Of a stretch of DNA of 64,000 bases, positions 1-12,352 are shown in pieces. The stretch lies in assembly GCA_947652605.1 (NCBI GenBank), contig OX393581.1, positions 7,878,640 through 7,942,639 of the forward strand, written 5' to 3'. Position numbers and translations under genes: made by a program. Each line of letters opens with the position of its first letter. Position 1 is the stretch's first letter. The notes under the pieces are model-generated. The model had not been told where the DNA came from and did no database searches. It worked only from the letters and a program-made list of their open reading frames with translations. The stretch is from Elmis aenea. Taxonomy: Eukaryota > Arthropoda > Insecta > Coleoptera > Elmidae.

Positions 1-100
1 AAAGCTGTGTGTTGCCCTCGCCTTGCCGGTACTTTCCCTATAATTTTCCATAACCAGTCCGACTCTGGCCGGCACCAAACCAAATAAGAGCCGATCCTCG
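1..100 (-). CDS. Sushi-domain membrane protein, exon 6 (partial, runs off window)
   Basis: Candidate further exon of the sushi gene that starts at 41476. On the minus strand a pyrimidine-rich tract ends in CAG (101-103), a good acceptor. Exon 5 ends in split phase with two bases (TT) before a GTAAGT donor. Adding the first base here gives TTC and then an open frame of 33 codons to the window edge, reading SFEDRLLFGLVPARV and so on. One other frame is also open, so the phase match is the main support. It would encode more of the cytoplasmic tail. The alternative is that exon 5 simply ends at its own TAA. The assignment is inferred from splice signals, not from homology. Confidence 0.45.
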
Positions 101-2746
101 CTGAATGTGAAGGTAAAAATTAATCGGCTGTATTATTTAAACGTACTTATAATTTATATCACCGCGTTACTTAACTGGCATGATTCGATTAAGTTATTTA
201 CGAGACTTTTTCAGAATTTTATTCAGTGTACGTTGATGAAATAGCGTGATATATTTGTGTTTTAACTGACATTACGATAATTCATCGTGTAAAATACGGG
301 CCTCGTATCATTAATTACGGTTATTTCGCACTTTTTTGAAGATAAACACAAGACCTGCGCTGGGAAAATGTCAATTATTGTCTGAGTCATACGCTATTAT
401 GATAATCAATTCTTTGTTTCTATATATGGACTGATGATATTATATGGTCGAGTACCTACTTATGTCTTCATGTAAAATGTGTAATTTGTTTAGCGCTAAA
501 TGGTAAATTATCGAGTACTCGCGTGACCTATTAAGAAATAGCGGGTGTTAATGTCGAGAAAAATAAATTGTAACTGATATCGATTAAATGTTTTAATGGA
601 TGTACTAAAATTTAAGTAATCTCTTAGCTTTTATGGCGTACTTCAGTCTCACGTGGTTTTTGCTTATATAAATGTAATTTAAAATTCATAAAACCCGTGA
701 AGTAGCCATAAATTATTTGCAGATATTTTTATTCCATTTTATGCATTGCACTGACGATGCAGTAAAATTTATTTATCTTCGATTAACTAATTATTGTTAC
801 TAATAAGTAATAATTGAAATCGCTGAACGTAATCTAGTAGGCTTGGTTAACTTGGCATTATTTTATTTTACTATACAGTGTGTACAAAAAGTAGTGCACG
901 GGTAAATATCTCGTCAAAAAATTGTTTCGATTAAAAGTTCTTTGTGGTCATCATTCACTACGTAACCTTAAATCAGTTTAATTCCAATAGTGTCATTATG
1001 GTTGTTAACTGTTTAGTTTTAAAATAATATACAGGGCGTTTCTTATGCTCGGTCCGTTTGGCTTAACTTGCAAGGGATGTTTCTTAAGCCCGCTCTATTG
1101 GGCTTAACTTCCAAGGAACTAAATATGTACAATTAATGAACTTCACGATTTATTTTTCATTATTTCATTAGTTGTATAAGCAAAATAAATCAATGCTTCT
1201 TTTGCTAATAAAAATATTGTACATACTGACCTACCACAAGCTAAGCATTAAAATTCAACTTCAAATAAATAGCAGTTAGTCGCCTCTGCACATTTATTAA
1301 AATAAACGATTCCCACTTACTACCGCATTTAAACACCAATGTTTAATAAACCGAGTTAAAAAAAAAACAATTGATTTGCGTTGACTTAAGTTAAGTAGAC
1401 TTGAATCGCCTCGTAGATTAGAAGACTTGTTTAAGATATCCTTAAAGCGTTCCCAGTGCCATCAACTGGAACATCGGTAGTTATTTTATGAATCAACTTT
1501 ATGAAGTTATGATATTGTGTATTAGCACGCAGCTCGTGTACTTAGTTAATTAATACGGCAATTACAGTAAGCGCGGCCGTAAACAGAACCCTGCGAAACA
1601 CCACGTGGAATATTGATTCTTCAAGTTTAGCATAAATATTGTAGATATTCATGGTGCAAGTAATTTTATTCGTTTAAAATAGTTAAAGACGTATGCCTGT
1701 GAATTGTTTGGATGTGTGGATAATTATTTTCCGCTAATATTGGATAATAGCCAAGATGCAAACAGAAACCACAATTATACCAGCATTCTCCTATATTTTT
1801 CGGACTTTGCTTATGCTAAAAATGTTCATGTTGGAAAAAAAATTGTTCGTTAAACAAACAAAAAACAGTGCAAAAGAGGTAAAAATGATATTGTTAAATA
1901 AAGCTAAGTAATTAGCAAGAAATTTCATAGACTGAATTTTTCGAATATACAGGGTGTTTCTTAAATATTGCAAAAAAATCAGGAGGTAATTCCTTATCGA
2001 AAATTAAGGCAGGGTTTTATATAACTTTTTTCCTTTAGACCTCTCCTTTTGGAGTTACATCCCCCTAAAGAGGAGCGGTAAAATTAGGTTTTTATTTTAT
2101 TTCTCAAAGTTGGAGATGTGTAGAATGATATTTGGTAAATGCTTTATACTTATTAAAAGGTTTCCCATAGTACTATTTTTACAGCCGTATTCATAGTCCT
2201 TCCTTATCTTAAGGATTGAGGAAGCCTCAAGGAAGCTCGCAACCTCCCTTGAGATAAGGTAGCCAATAAGGTTCCTTGTTCGGTCAAGGTAGATTTATGA
2301 AACATGAAACGAGGAATAAGGAATCCTTATTCCTCAAGGAAGGACTATGAATACAGCTGTTAATCAACTTCCACCTTCACAAGAGACTGAAAAGTGCGAC
2401 CCCTGTTGGTTTTTATATCAGAACTTTTTGGAGGGTTGAAATTTTGGAATTTCAAAAATTTTGTTTGATAGCTTGATTTTTTTTAGCATTTATTTTTATC
2501 TTTAACTTTTCCTGAAAAAACTACAGTTTTTGAGAAAAAAATATAAAAAGTGAACATGGAACATCAAATATTCTAAAATAAAACGAACAATTTTGGTGAT
2601 TACCAAAGTTTATATTGGATAGAATTGATAGGTGTTTTTGTGTTGTTGCCTCTATAACTTTAAAATTAATTACACTTTCATTTAAAAAAAAAAAAACGGT
2701 TCGCGTATTGCTTGCAATGAAAGAGTTGCAGATATAAGATACTTAC
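101..2746 (-). other. Putative intron 5 of the sushi gene
   Basis: This stretch lies between the putative exon 6 acceptor and the exon 5 donor. It holds copies of the TACAGGGTG-ended repeat family (about 1031 and 1949), a Harbinger-like MITE (2182-2359) and AT-rich DNA. I see no gene in it. Confidence 0.45.
2182..2359. mobile_element. Harbinger/PIF-like MITE, 178 bp
   Basis: The ends are inverted repeats of about 24 bp: the left starts CAGCCGTATTCATAGTCCTT and the right, reverse-complemented, starts CAGCTGTATTCATAGTCCTT. A 3-bp TTA flanks both sides (2179-2181 and 2360-2362), the target duplication typical of PIF/Harbinger elements. The interior repeats AAGGAAT/CCTTATT motifs in both orientations and has no coding capacity. 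Confidence 0.75.
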
Positions 2747-2895
2747 AATGATCCTTGGCGGGTGACATGAACAACATCAGGTGAATTCCTAGCTCTTCTC
2801 CCGTGGGCCAACGATGGCCAATGTGGCCTCTGCATTCTACTGTTTTGAACCCCGGAGCCTCTATCTCGAATTGCTTCTTCATACGTCGGTAACGA
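2747..2895 (-). CDS. Sushi-domain membrane protein, exon 5 (cytoplasmic tail)
   Basis: Minus-strand exon with an acceptor TTTTATTTTACAG at 2896 and a perfect GTAAGT donor at 2741-2746. It begins in phase 0, exactly continuing exon 4. It encodes about 49 residues starting SLPTYEEAIRDRGSGVQNSR. The PTYEEA stretch resembles the PPxY/LPxY class of tyrosine motifs in cytoplasmic tails, which are bound by WW-domain ubiquitin ligases in other membrane proteins. The rest is basic and rich in R, S and P. If the donor is not used, the frame stops two codons later at TTG-TAA (just past 2747), which would be an alternative C-terminus. Confidence 0.7.
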
Positions 2896-3831
2896 CTGTA
2901 AAATAAAATCAACTATTACCACAAAATACAAGTTCTACTAGAACACATTTTCAAATTTGCATTGGTCAGGAGATAGTTATTTGGTATGCCGTACAAGATA
3001 AAATTAAGCTAGACACCTAAAAACCTAACGTAATGGTAAATGCCAATACCATTTTAGTTTGCTTAAGTTATATTAAAACCAGATTTTAAAAAAGCAAGGT
3101 TAGAAAAAACAATTTGACGATTGTTGTTCCGACCCTGTAGTTAAACTAGTTGTAGAATAGTGGAAACTGCATAAAATGTGTACTGAACTAAAATACAAAA
3201 TTATGAAAGCACTTGTCGTCACCCAATTACGCACCAACCTTTCTTTTAAACGGAAAGTGTCGCAAAAAAGCAATCCACTATGGTATGTTTAAGAGTGTAA
3301 ATTAATTAATTAAATTTATACTTTAAATTTGGTGGCGATTCTCTAAAGAGCTTTTTCGAACTTCGTTCGGTGGCTTGTCAAAGAATCAGCGATACCGTAC
3401 CAGAATTAACAATTCATTAATTAAGTATAAGCGACAGCCAATTTCGATTTACACCGAGTTAAGGACAGACAAATTTCCAACAGAATACAAAGTAAACCAC
3501 CAACGAACGGTCCCGATTTTTTGTTAGCAATTAACAAACTTAAGCAAGATTCATTAAGTGAATGTACGATTGCCATAAATATGTATTGACATTTAACGCG
3601 ACGTCAAATTGAAAGTATTATTAAAACTCGACGTTCTCATTCACTGAACAAAACAGAATTATTACGTTTGAAATTTGCGAATTAACAACTAAGATGAAAC
3701 TTATCTGCAGGCAAGTTTGTAGATGTTATAATGACCACTAATGTTGTTCGAAAGTAATAAAAATTAGCAGGTAAAGTGTGCCTTATATCACCAATAACCT
3801 TATATTGCACATTATACACAACTGGCAAGAG

Positions 3832-4460
3832 TAATGGAAGGCAAATTAAAAGAAAAAATAGAAAGCACACTAGAAGAATCGTAATACGGTTTCACAAGAC
3901 GAAGGAGTACACAAGACCCAGTCTTTATACTACGACAAACAATCGAAAAGAGCTTAACGAAAAACAAGGAAATACATTTATGTTTTATAGACTTGGAAAA
4001 AGCATTCGATAAAATCATAAGAAAAGACATATGGAGGAGCCTGAGAAGGAAGGGAATAGAAATAGAAACAATCGACATAATAAAAGCGATGTACGAAAAA
4101 AACGGTAAATATTTTAAGAATCCTAAATGAAGAATCGGAAAAGTTTGGAACAAAAGAGGGCTTAAAACAAGGATGCGTGCTCAGCCCATTATTATTCTCA
4201 GTAGTTATAGATGGCATAATTAAAGAAGTAAAACAAAAAATGAGACCGTTTCACATAGGCTACTGAAAAACGGAAAAATAAACATAACTGAGCTAATGTT
4301 CGCAGACGACATGGTCTTAGTCGCGGAAACAGAAAAGAATCTGCAACATAATTTAGAAACTCTAAACCAGGAATTGGAAAAAATCAACATGAAAATAAAT
4401 ACCGAAAAAACTAAAACTATGATCGTTAAAACAGAGAACAAAGGGCATAACATTACTTAA
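3832..4460 (+). pseudogene. LINE reverse transcriptase fragment
   Basis: Translation in shifting frames gives successive reverse transcriptase motifs: HLCFIDLEKAFDKI (palm motif A), EGLKQGCVLSPLLFSVVIDG (motif B) and LMFADDMVLVAET (catalytic FADD box), then NLETLNQELEKINMKINTEKTKTM. In-frame stops and frameshifts, for example before FGTKEG and after FHIGY, show it is dead. No endonuclease domain or 3' tail is attached. It resembles the LINE class behind the CFDP2-like annotations common in insects. Confidence 0.85.
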
Positions 4461-4964
4461 GATGGGCTTAGGTTGAAAATTAATAAACTTTTCTTTGATA
4501 ATTAAACGTCGAATGAGGGGAAAATAATAAAAAAATATGCTATCCTTTTAAGTTACAAACTTGAAATTAGCCAAAATAAGCTTAGCAACATGTGAATACT
4601 TTATTAATTGTTGATAATTGAAAATATTTGCTTGCAACGGGCGATTAAAATAATAACTGACCTTCAGATGTAAGTTCGTTTATCAATTGTTTTTATTGAT
4701 CAATTTTATGTTTTTATTTCGACAGATTTTATTATTCTCGCGTATAATAAACTACTCGAACTGACAGATCAAAAAGTGCTCGTTTTAACGTTAACGTAAA
4801 TTCTCGGATAATTTGAACTCGTGTGTGGTCACCAATTTCCATTGTACTAAAAGTTCATTATAATCAATTGTTTTCTAAAACCGTGGCGTTCACACAATGT
4901 AATTCGAACGCCTAATTACCTTTCTTGTCTAAATGAGCGGACGATTACAAAAATTTTGGCAAAG

Positions 4965-5000
4965 GTCACGACCGCGGCCAGGGGTCGCCTCGGTCGTGAC
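4965..5000. repeat. Short perfect inverted repeat, GC-rich intronic segment
   Basis: GTCACGACCG (4965-4974) and CGGTCGTGAC (4991-5000) are perfect 10-bp inverted arms around a 16-bp GC-rich spacer. AAAGGTCA just before the left arm looks like a nuclear-receptor half-site, and an ATTTTGCAAATGAG octamer-like stretch follows. It may be a regulatory site, but no function is demonstrated. Confidence 0.4.
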
Positions 5001-5316
5001 GTTCATGACAGTGTGATGCATCGCATTTTGCAAATGAGCTTACTTGCAAAGTTGCATTAATTGATGGTGCATAATTGTGTTCCGCGAACTATGTATTTAG
5101 GGGAGTTTCGAGCAATATTTTAATGCCCGAACGTTATTTTAAAATAATTGCAGGAAAACCGTTACAAACACTCAATTACTATGACGATTTGGACAAGATT
5201 CATAATGTGTTATGTGTAAAATGGCCTTTACACCCTTCAAATTAAATCTACTAATCATGAGATAATATAAAAATAATGTTATCCATTTTTTCAGTAATTC
5301 TACGTTTTGAGTTCAG

Positions 5317-6178
5317 TACAGGGTGGTCCAAATTCGACGGGATTACATGGGTATCTCGCTTATTAGTCAAGATAAAGAAACGATTAAGATAGGTAACAAA
5401 AATGTGCAGTTTTTTGAGACAAACTCAGAACCGTCTTCGAAAATATTTTAACATTACTGGTTTTTGAGTTATTAGCGAAAAACTGTTTTTTTTTTGGTGT
5501 CATATTTATAATGCGTCATATCTCCGTTATTGTCGTAAAAATCGAAATTTTTATGAATATTATTTTTAGATTTTTTTATGTAGACTTTAATGGTACTAAA
5601 AACATTTTTTTTACGCTTGCCATTAAAAAGTTATGACACAAACTTACTTTTTTTTTAAATGAAAGCTATAGTTGGCTATGACTTATTTAAATTCCTTATT
5701 TTTTTGCCATTTCAAATAAATAGAAATAGATGTATTTATTTCCAATAAAACGCAAGTTACAAAGGTTTTTAATTTTTGTATTGAGCACGCGAAACGAACG
5801 CTGATTAAACAAAAGTCTCTGGCCAGGCTTATCGTTAAATTTAAAAAAACGGTTAGGGTTGAAACCGTTTCCGGTTCAACCAAAAATCATAATGTAGAAA
5901 CTCAAAAAATTAGTTTATAGGAAATGGTTAACTTTAAACCCATATAACCTTGAGCTTTTTTAAAGTATATTTTAAGAGGAGTCCAAAAATGTAAAAATAT
6001 ACAGGGCGTTCTATTTAGAATTTCAAAGTTTGAATCCGTTTCCGGTAGAACCGGAAGTCGTATAGCAACCTTAATATTTTCATCGAATCCGAAAAATACC
6101 ATAACGCTCAGATAAAAATATCTGGAATAGTATTCTAGATATTTGTCTGTTTTCATACTTTAGCGCATCCCTGTATAG
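5317..6178. repeat. TACAGGGTG-family repeat cluster
   Basis: A family end starts at about 5319 (TACAGGGTGGTCC) and contains the recurring ATCTCGCTTATTA block. A second end is at about 6000 (TACAGGGCGTTC) and an inverted one at about 6169 (CCCTGTATAGG). Similar ends occur at 1031, 1949, 8613, 12345, 17627, 19881, 25047, 32698, 54876 and 55003. I see no coding region in the cluster. Confidence 0.6.
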
Positions 6179-8339
6179 GTAACAATGCTAAATTTCATAC
6201 CATTTTAGCGACCTTTAAACAATGCTTAAGTAACATGATTTTTTTGTAAGAATATGTCAGTACATAGAACATTACTAGGGGATGAACCATGAACATAAAA
6301 AAAAAATTAATGACCCTACTGTATATTCTTTATGTCAATAATTGTGTTTCTCCAGAATTTAAAGGACTATTGTTATCAAATTCACAAAATCATTGAGAGA
6401 CTGGTATAATATCCAGCTATTGCTTTTAAAACAATATTTTTATATTCGTTCAACTGTCTTTGCTTTATACTGCTGGCCTTTAAATGCCTTACATTTTTGA
6501 AATTTGCATCTAATCTTTCGTTTAGAGTTCACTTATGTTGATTTCTTAAAAAAAATTTGCTCTAAATACATTAGTTCTACGGTAAAAATTGTATCGAATA
6601 AGCGCTTACAACCAAATTAATTGCAAGTGCATTTTTACAGAACCATAAGTACCATTTAAAAATGATAATTTTTATTTAGCAAGTAGGTTATAACACTATA
6701 AAGCTTTATTTCTTTTCAATACCAGTAAAAAAATAAAAGAGAATACTGATTTCATTCCAATTCACACAAAAAACAACGAATTTTACAGACGTAAACAAGA
6801 TGAAAGGTCTGGACATAATCGAATTAATCCGTTTGTGTTTAAAATAGGTGGTAAGCAGTAATGAGAATTATTTATCGACATCGCGTGATAAAATCATCTA
6901 ATATTTAGAATATAATTTGTTGAAATGTTAACATCAGTTGTAAATATTATGTTAAGCATAATACCGTGGGTGAAGTTTATAGCTATCAAAGAAAGAAGTA
7001 CGCAATAAAGTAAACAGTTTAGTAATTATACAACGGAGTTTCTCAATACCGTTTATAGAACTGCCTTAAAAACCTCGCAAGTTTGACAAAATTTATAAAT
7101 ACCAGTTTTAACTGCCTGCTATAAAATAACTTAAACGGCGAACACAAAACCTACAGATCCAAATGCCATCCCAACTGATTTCATGTTGAATTTATAAGTT
7201 ATGTAGAAAGTACTTCAAAAGGATTAAAAGAAATAAGAGAAAATTGAACATTCGACATATTGATGTCACTCAAATAACAGTAAAATGACGGTTTTCTTAT
7301 TTATGGACTGAATCAAACTCACGGAGCGGGCTATTGTCTTGCCAACGAAAACGAGGCTACATTATTTAATTTCAAAATCAATCATTCGACATCCAGTTTC
7401 TTACGCGAATTAATTTATTATTGGCAATGTCTGAAATGCGATGCAAAATCGAACTGATAACCAGTAAATTCAGTTTCAGGAATTTTAAGGCACAAAAAAT
7501 CCGCCTAAATTGTCAATGTTCAGACCTCTTGAAACATTTATCAAGTTCAGTTCAAATTATTCAATAACAAAAAACGTTCCAGTTTCTACATTTAAAACAG
7601 CGTTTTCTTTAAAGGAAATTTCAATTAAATAATGTAGTTCTTAATCGAAAAATTAATAGCATAACGTTTTCCAATAATGGATGACTTTTTAGTAAATCTT
7701 AAAAACTTACTAGTTTAAAAGACCACTTTAAAACCCTATTTCAGATTATATCTAAGGGCTGATCGAGTTACGGCTCTCGCTCATGCGTTGTCTGTTAGCG
7801 ATGGTAATATTCAACATTTTTTATACCACATACAAGCTTCTAGTTCAAGTGACTGCGACAATAATGGCTTAATTAAATAATGTATCATATTCCTAACACA
7901 GGTCAACTTTTGTGTTTTATGATGTAAATGTGCTTCTTAAATCATAATGCGTGCCTATAGAAAATAAGATTCGAATTACGACGCTTCAAGTTACGACCAT
8001 TATACAAACTAATTAAAATTCAATTACCAACATAAAGTTCTAGCTTATTATAAGAACTAGAGTAGTAATTTAAGGTTGGCAAAGCTGCTATATTTATTAT
8101 ATATATTTATTATTATAACACACAAGAGATTTCAGATATCTGTAACCGTTATTAATTAATTTTTTCATTTTTTGTTGTAACTTTTTTATTTATGAAAATT
8201 TTCACATTTCTTAGGAACTTTTTGGCAGCAAATATTTAGTCTGCATTAAATGGTTTTATGAAATTTTTGCCAAGTATTCGGTTTTGTTGTTTACAGTAAT
8301 TTTCTTGTTACTAAAGGAGGTAAAAAAATCAGTGTTAGT

Positions 8340-8612
8340 GTTTAATTTCATGCCGGGTAACAAATTCGTTAAGCTGACTATACGGAAAGATTTTGAAGAA
8401 TAGAATAATTGAAGACTGTTGGATAGACTATGAAGAGCAAAATAGATTCAGAGCTGGTCGCTGGTCTGTAGACATCATATTCTGTCTAAAACAACTAATA
8501 GAAGAACAAAAATTGCACTTGGTACTCATTGATCCTCAGAAGGGTTATCACAGTGCCATATTAATTAAACTCTGTCAGGTGTCAAAGAATACGGGTATTC
8601 CACCAATATTCA
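8340..8612 (+). pseudogene. LINE reverse transcriptase fragment, cut by a repeat
   Basis: The frame reads EEQNRFRAGRWSVDIIFCLK, then QLIEEQKLHLVLIDPQKGY, the N-terminal fingers and motif A of a LINE reverse transcriptase. The usual second aspartate region is degraded (DPQKGY where D-x-x-K-A-Y/F is usual). The similarity stops where a TACAGGGTG-family end begins at about 8613. It is a short dead fragment. Confidence 0.7.
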
Positions 8613-8702
8613 GGGTGTCCCAGATTACATTTCCAGCATGGGGATCTCGCTTATTATAAGAGATACAGGTTTTGCAAATCAGATGAATTATTCCCAAGTA
8701 TG
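8613..8702 (+). repeat. CAGGGTGTCCC-ended repeat, left copy
   Basis: About 90 bp beginning CAGGGTGTCCCAGATTACAT, with the block ATGGGGATCTCGCTTATTAT, match the reverse complement of 12265-12352 with few differences. The two copies are inverted, 3.6 kb apart. They could be the ends of one element, but the DNA between looks largely unrelated to a transposon, so independent insertions are at least as likely. Confidence 0.65.
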
Positions 8703-11699
8703 AGAGGAGCCACAATCATTTTTTAAAAGTACAAAATTCTTCGTGCTTCAGATGTTATAGCAAAAAATATGAAAATGTCGAATTTCTTTTCTCTTTCATA
8801 ACTTATTTGTTGTCTTAATCAAAAAAAAAAATCATTTGCACCTTCGGAGGGTACTTTTTTATGTAGAATGTAACCTAATGCAGATTGGGATATCCTTAAT
8901 AACTATATCATTCATTACTTTCTCACCATAAGACAAAACATTTGTATATTGTTATTTTAGTTGTCGTTGTCAACAATTAAAATAAAAATATTTTTAGTTA
9001 CTGTTCTCTACGATAAATAAGTTCATACATATTTTAAAAATTTTCTTGAATTGTTTGATCTACCATAAGCATTGCGTAATTTAGTTGGCGCACTTTGTTA
9101 AAAAAAATCTGTATTGATAAAGGGCCAAAACTCTCTGAATCAAGTCTTATATTGAGGTTATTGGTATGATTAATTGTTAAAATGTTAATATACAAAAATA
9201 TTATTTAGTGTCTACAAATTTCAGTTAAAAAAAAGCCTTCCTCCTTGACAACCTCCCATGTTAGACTCATGATTGTGATGGATATTGTTTCCAATAGTGT
9301 ATTTATTAATGTACCCAATTTTGGAAATAACCTTTTTAAGTTAAGTAATATTTAATAGTTTAATTTATACGTGATATTTGAGCTTTAGCCAATTTGATTT
9401 ATCGTATAGGGCAACCCATTTCATATTTCTGATTGGGACAAATTAGCATCAATTTCCATAATATTTTTAATTGATAACTTGTCCAAACGTCGGCAGAAAA
9501 ATATTCTTCTGTAAACGGAGACGGCACGTACGATTCTCATGAGTGATCGTTTTTTGTCCAGCACTCCCTCCTCAAGAAGAACTCCAATAAAGTAATTTGA
9601 TCTTTCATAGTAATAATCGCTGGTAATACGCATAATGCCTGATATTTCAGACAGCTATTAGATAATGCTAGTGTTTAAGTCCGAAAAACGACTCCGTGAT
9701 TCGAACACGGCCCCAGGCAGTTCGTGTTTCGGAAAACATACGAATTTGTCAAGCTTAGAGTTTCGGTGAAGGCCGTCCGAGCGTACTTAATGTCGTATTA
9801 TGACTCGAAGAAAAATTACCGTAATTAGTCAGTTTTTATTTTTGCCCGTTCGGCCTACTGCCTTTTGTGAAGCCGAACGCTGGCACTAAAAAAGCGAATA
9901 TCGAACGAAATGGCGATCGAAAAAATCGTTCGCGACAGGTGTATCGCATTTAAAGCACATAATTAAATGCAGAATAATAGCAAACGGGCAAAATTCAATT
10001 AAAATAAATGTTGGAGACAATAAATCGCAATTAGTTCAGGCAAAGGGAACGACATTCGAGCCGATTTCGATTATGTAAGAGGTGAGCGTGACCAATAAAC
10101 GCAGAACTATTGAATTTGCAAACACGTGAACTTGGATTACGCACGATTGCCGTGCCTCGCGCACTTGATTAACGCGCGCTTTTTATATTTTAATTGAGTT
10201 TGCTTTGCGTTTAAGTGCCAATTTCAGGTTCTAATTGAGTTCCGTGCTAATGGCCGTCTTAAATTTTGTGGAATTGCATTTTGCAGCGTTTTTCAAATGA
10301 AATTCCAAGTGTTTTAAGTCATTTTCTAGATTAATTTTCTAGATACAAAAATTTTAACTGCAGGATTTCGAGGAAATACAATTTTTGCGGTATGGAAGCT
10401 AAGTATTTTAAACGAATGATAAAACAGTTTATAACTGCCCTTCGAGATGATTTCATAAATAAATATTAACGCAAATGAATGGTAAATTTATATATATATT
10501 CGCTAAGTAATAGGGTTTCTGAAACGGATAAATCCGAAACGCAAAAACGCGGGTTTCCATACTAAAACCGAAACCGCTAAACCGTTTTGAAAAAACGCGG
10601 TTTTCGTTTTTTTTTTTCAGAAAAAAAAATGCTAAATATTTATTTTACTTGTGTGTGTGTACTAAATCATATGGCTAAATGTAACTAAAATTAAAAATGA
10701 TATAAAAATCACCATACTAAACTAAAATGTTAGGTTATGATTGCACTCGAAACCATTAAATCACCTGAAACGCCACTAGATCTATTTCTTCCAGTTTCAT
10801 TCTTAGAGTTGTGTATTGCCTCTAGTATCTACCATTTACGTTGATTTTTAAAATTAGAAGTTAAAGGAACTATACGCAGAATGTCAATTTTCAATAATTA
10901 TGCTTAGACCGAAACAAAACTTTATCGCCGGTAAGTGCAGCAGTAGAAGCATTAAACCGCTGTGATTCTAATATTTTCACTGCTTATACGCTTATAGGGT
11001 AATATATTTTTTGGTAAAAAAAAATTAATTTAGGCATAAGCAAAGGTTTGTTAAAAAATATCAAGGAACGTATGAAAAATCGTGAAAATCCAGAATTAAC
11101 AGAATTGTCCAAGTGCTTTACAAGACCCTTTAAAAACTCCATCAAAATCGGATTTAGATTGGCTACAAATCTTTTTAATCGCCTGTAAAGGGGGGTGGAC
11201 AGAAATAGAATTTTCTCAATGGGCACACGTTAGTGCAAAAAGAGTACACTCCTTTTAGACGTTCTGGACACCGAATCACATCTTTTTTTTGCACAAGAAA
11301 CAGTACCAAGAAGACACACGTTGGGTAGTATTGAATGTGGAAGGCTTGCTTTGACTATTAATTGCAAGTCCACATTATGTATTTAGGCATCGAAAAGTTA
11401 TGTATCCAATAATCTTGACGGAGTCGAACCGCCTTTGTTTCTTCGATTGAACCATTGATTGGTGGTTTATTCAAGGAAACTCGGTCCAATTTAACTTGTG
11501 ATCTCGCATAAAAGTTGGCACATAACTTCTAACCAAAATTTTTATTGTAAAAGATAGCCAATTGTATATATAGGCTTAGTTCGAAAATAAATCGCTTTTA
11601 ATAGAACTTACCTGCTTGTTTGCAGTTTCCTTAGCAAAGAAGCTAAAATATAATAGTAATAGACACAAAATTTTTAAAATAAGTTTTAAACCTATAATA

Positions 11700-12113
11700 A
11701 AAGTAATATTTGCGATCGCGTTGGCCATGAAACCGTCAAAGACAAAATCGAAATTCTTCTATTTGCCAATGCGCGCATCCTTTCCAAGTAAAATGGTGCA
11801 AAGTTTTTGAAAAAATCTTAAACGGTTCCGAAGAAAAACGCAAAAAACGAGGCCTTTGTAAAAACGGTTTTCCCTATGTTAAACGCCTATGCAAATCGCA
11901 TAGATATAGTAATACAGATATACGACAACTTCTCAATTCATAGCGCTTATGCAGGGATTTCGTTTTTGACGTTTTTCTCCGGAACCGTTCAAGATTTTTT
12001 CAAAAACTTTGCACCATTTTACTTGCAAAGAATGCGCCTATTGGTAAATAGAAGAATTTCGATTTTATCTCTGATGGTTTCATGGCCAACGCGATCGCAA
12101 AAATGACCTTTTT
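11700..12113. repeat. Long foldback (two inverted arms of about 150 bp)
   Basis: Segment 11700-11852 and the reverse complement of 11961-12113 match along their whole length with scattered substitutions. Both contain TTGCGATCGCGTTGGCCATG near the outer edge and AAAATGGTGCAAAGTTTTTG further in. The loop is about 108 bp. The arms give overlapping spurious reading frames on both strands. It is probably the interior of a non-autonomous element whose right end is the copy at 12265-12352. Confidence 0.75.
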
Positions 12114-12264
12114 GTACCAATTTTTCAGTTTTTCCCCTATTTTTCCGAAGGTAATGGCCAGTGGCACGTATAACTTTGCAGAACATATAGTTTTGATGCC
12201 CTTGATGTAATAAACACAGCCGGAATTAAATTCTAGCGACAACGTATCGTGACCTTCCCTTGTA

Positions 12265-12352
12265 AGGAAAAATTCATCTAATTTAAACAAACTGTGTCTC
12301 CTATAATAAGCGAGATCCCCATGCTGAAAATGTAATCAGGGACACCCTTTAT
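12265..12352 (-). repeat. CAGGGTGTCCC-ended repeat, right copy
   Basis: This is the reverse-complement partner of 8613-8702. It contains ATAATAAGCGAGATCCCCAT and ends in GGGACACCCTTT. It lies directly beside the foldback 11700-12113, suggesting the two belong to the same element. Confidence 0.65.

Noticed and set aside
3812..4453. Several hydrophobic minus-strand frames
   Set aside because: They are the reverse of the AT-rich LINE reverse transcriptase fragment; hydrophobicity comes from base composition.
9685..9720. tRNA-like T-arm (GTGTTCGAATCACGG on the minus strand)
   Set aside because: No A box, anticodon arm or acceptor stem pairs at the right distance; only the B-box-like part fits.
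12000..12290. Minus-strand frame of 96 codons with partner frames at 11616 and 11876
   Set aside because: They arise from the two arms of the foldback and show no protein family features.
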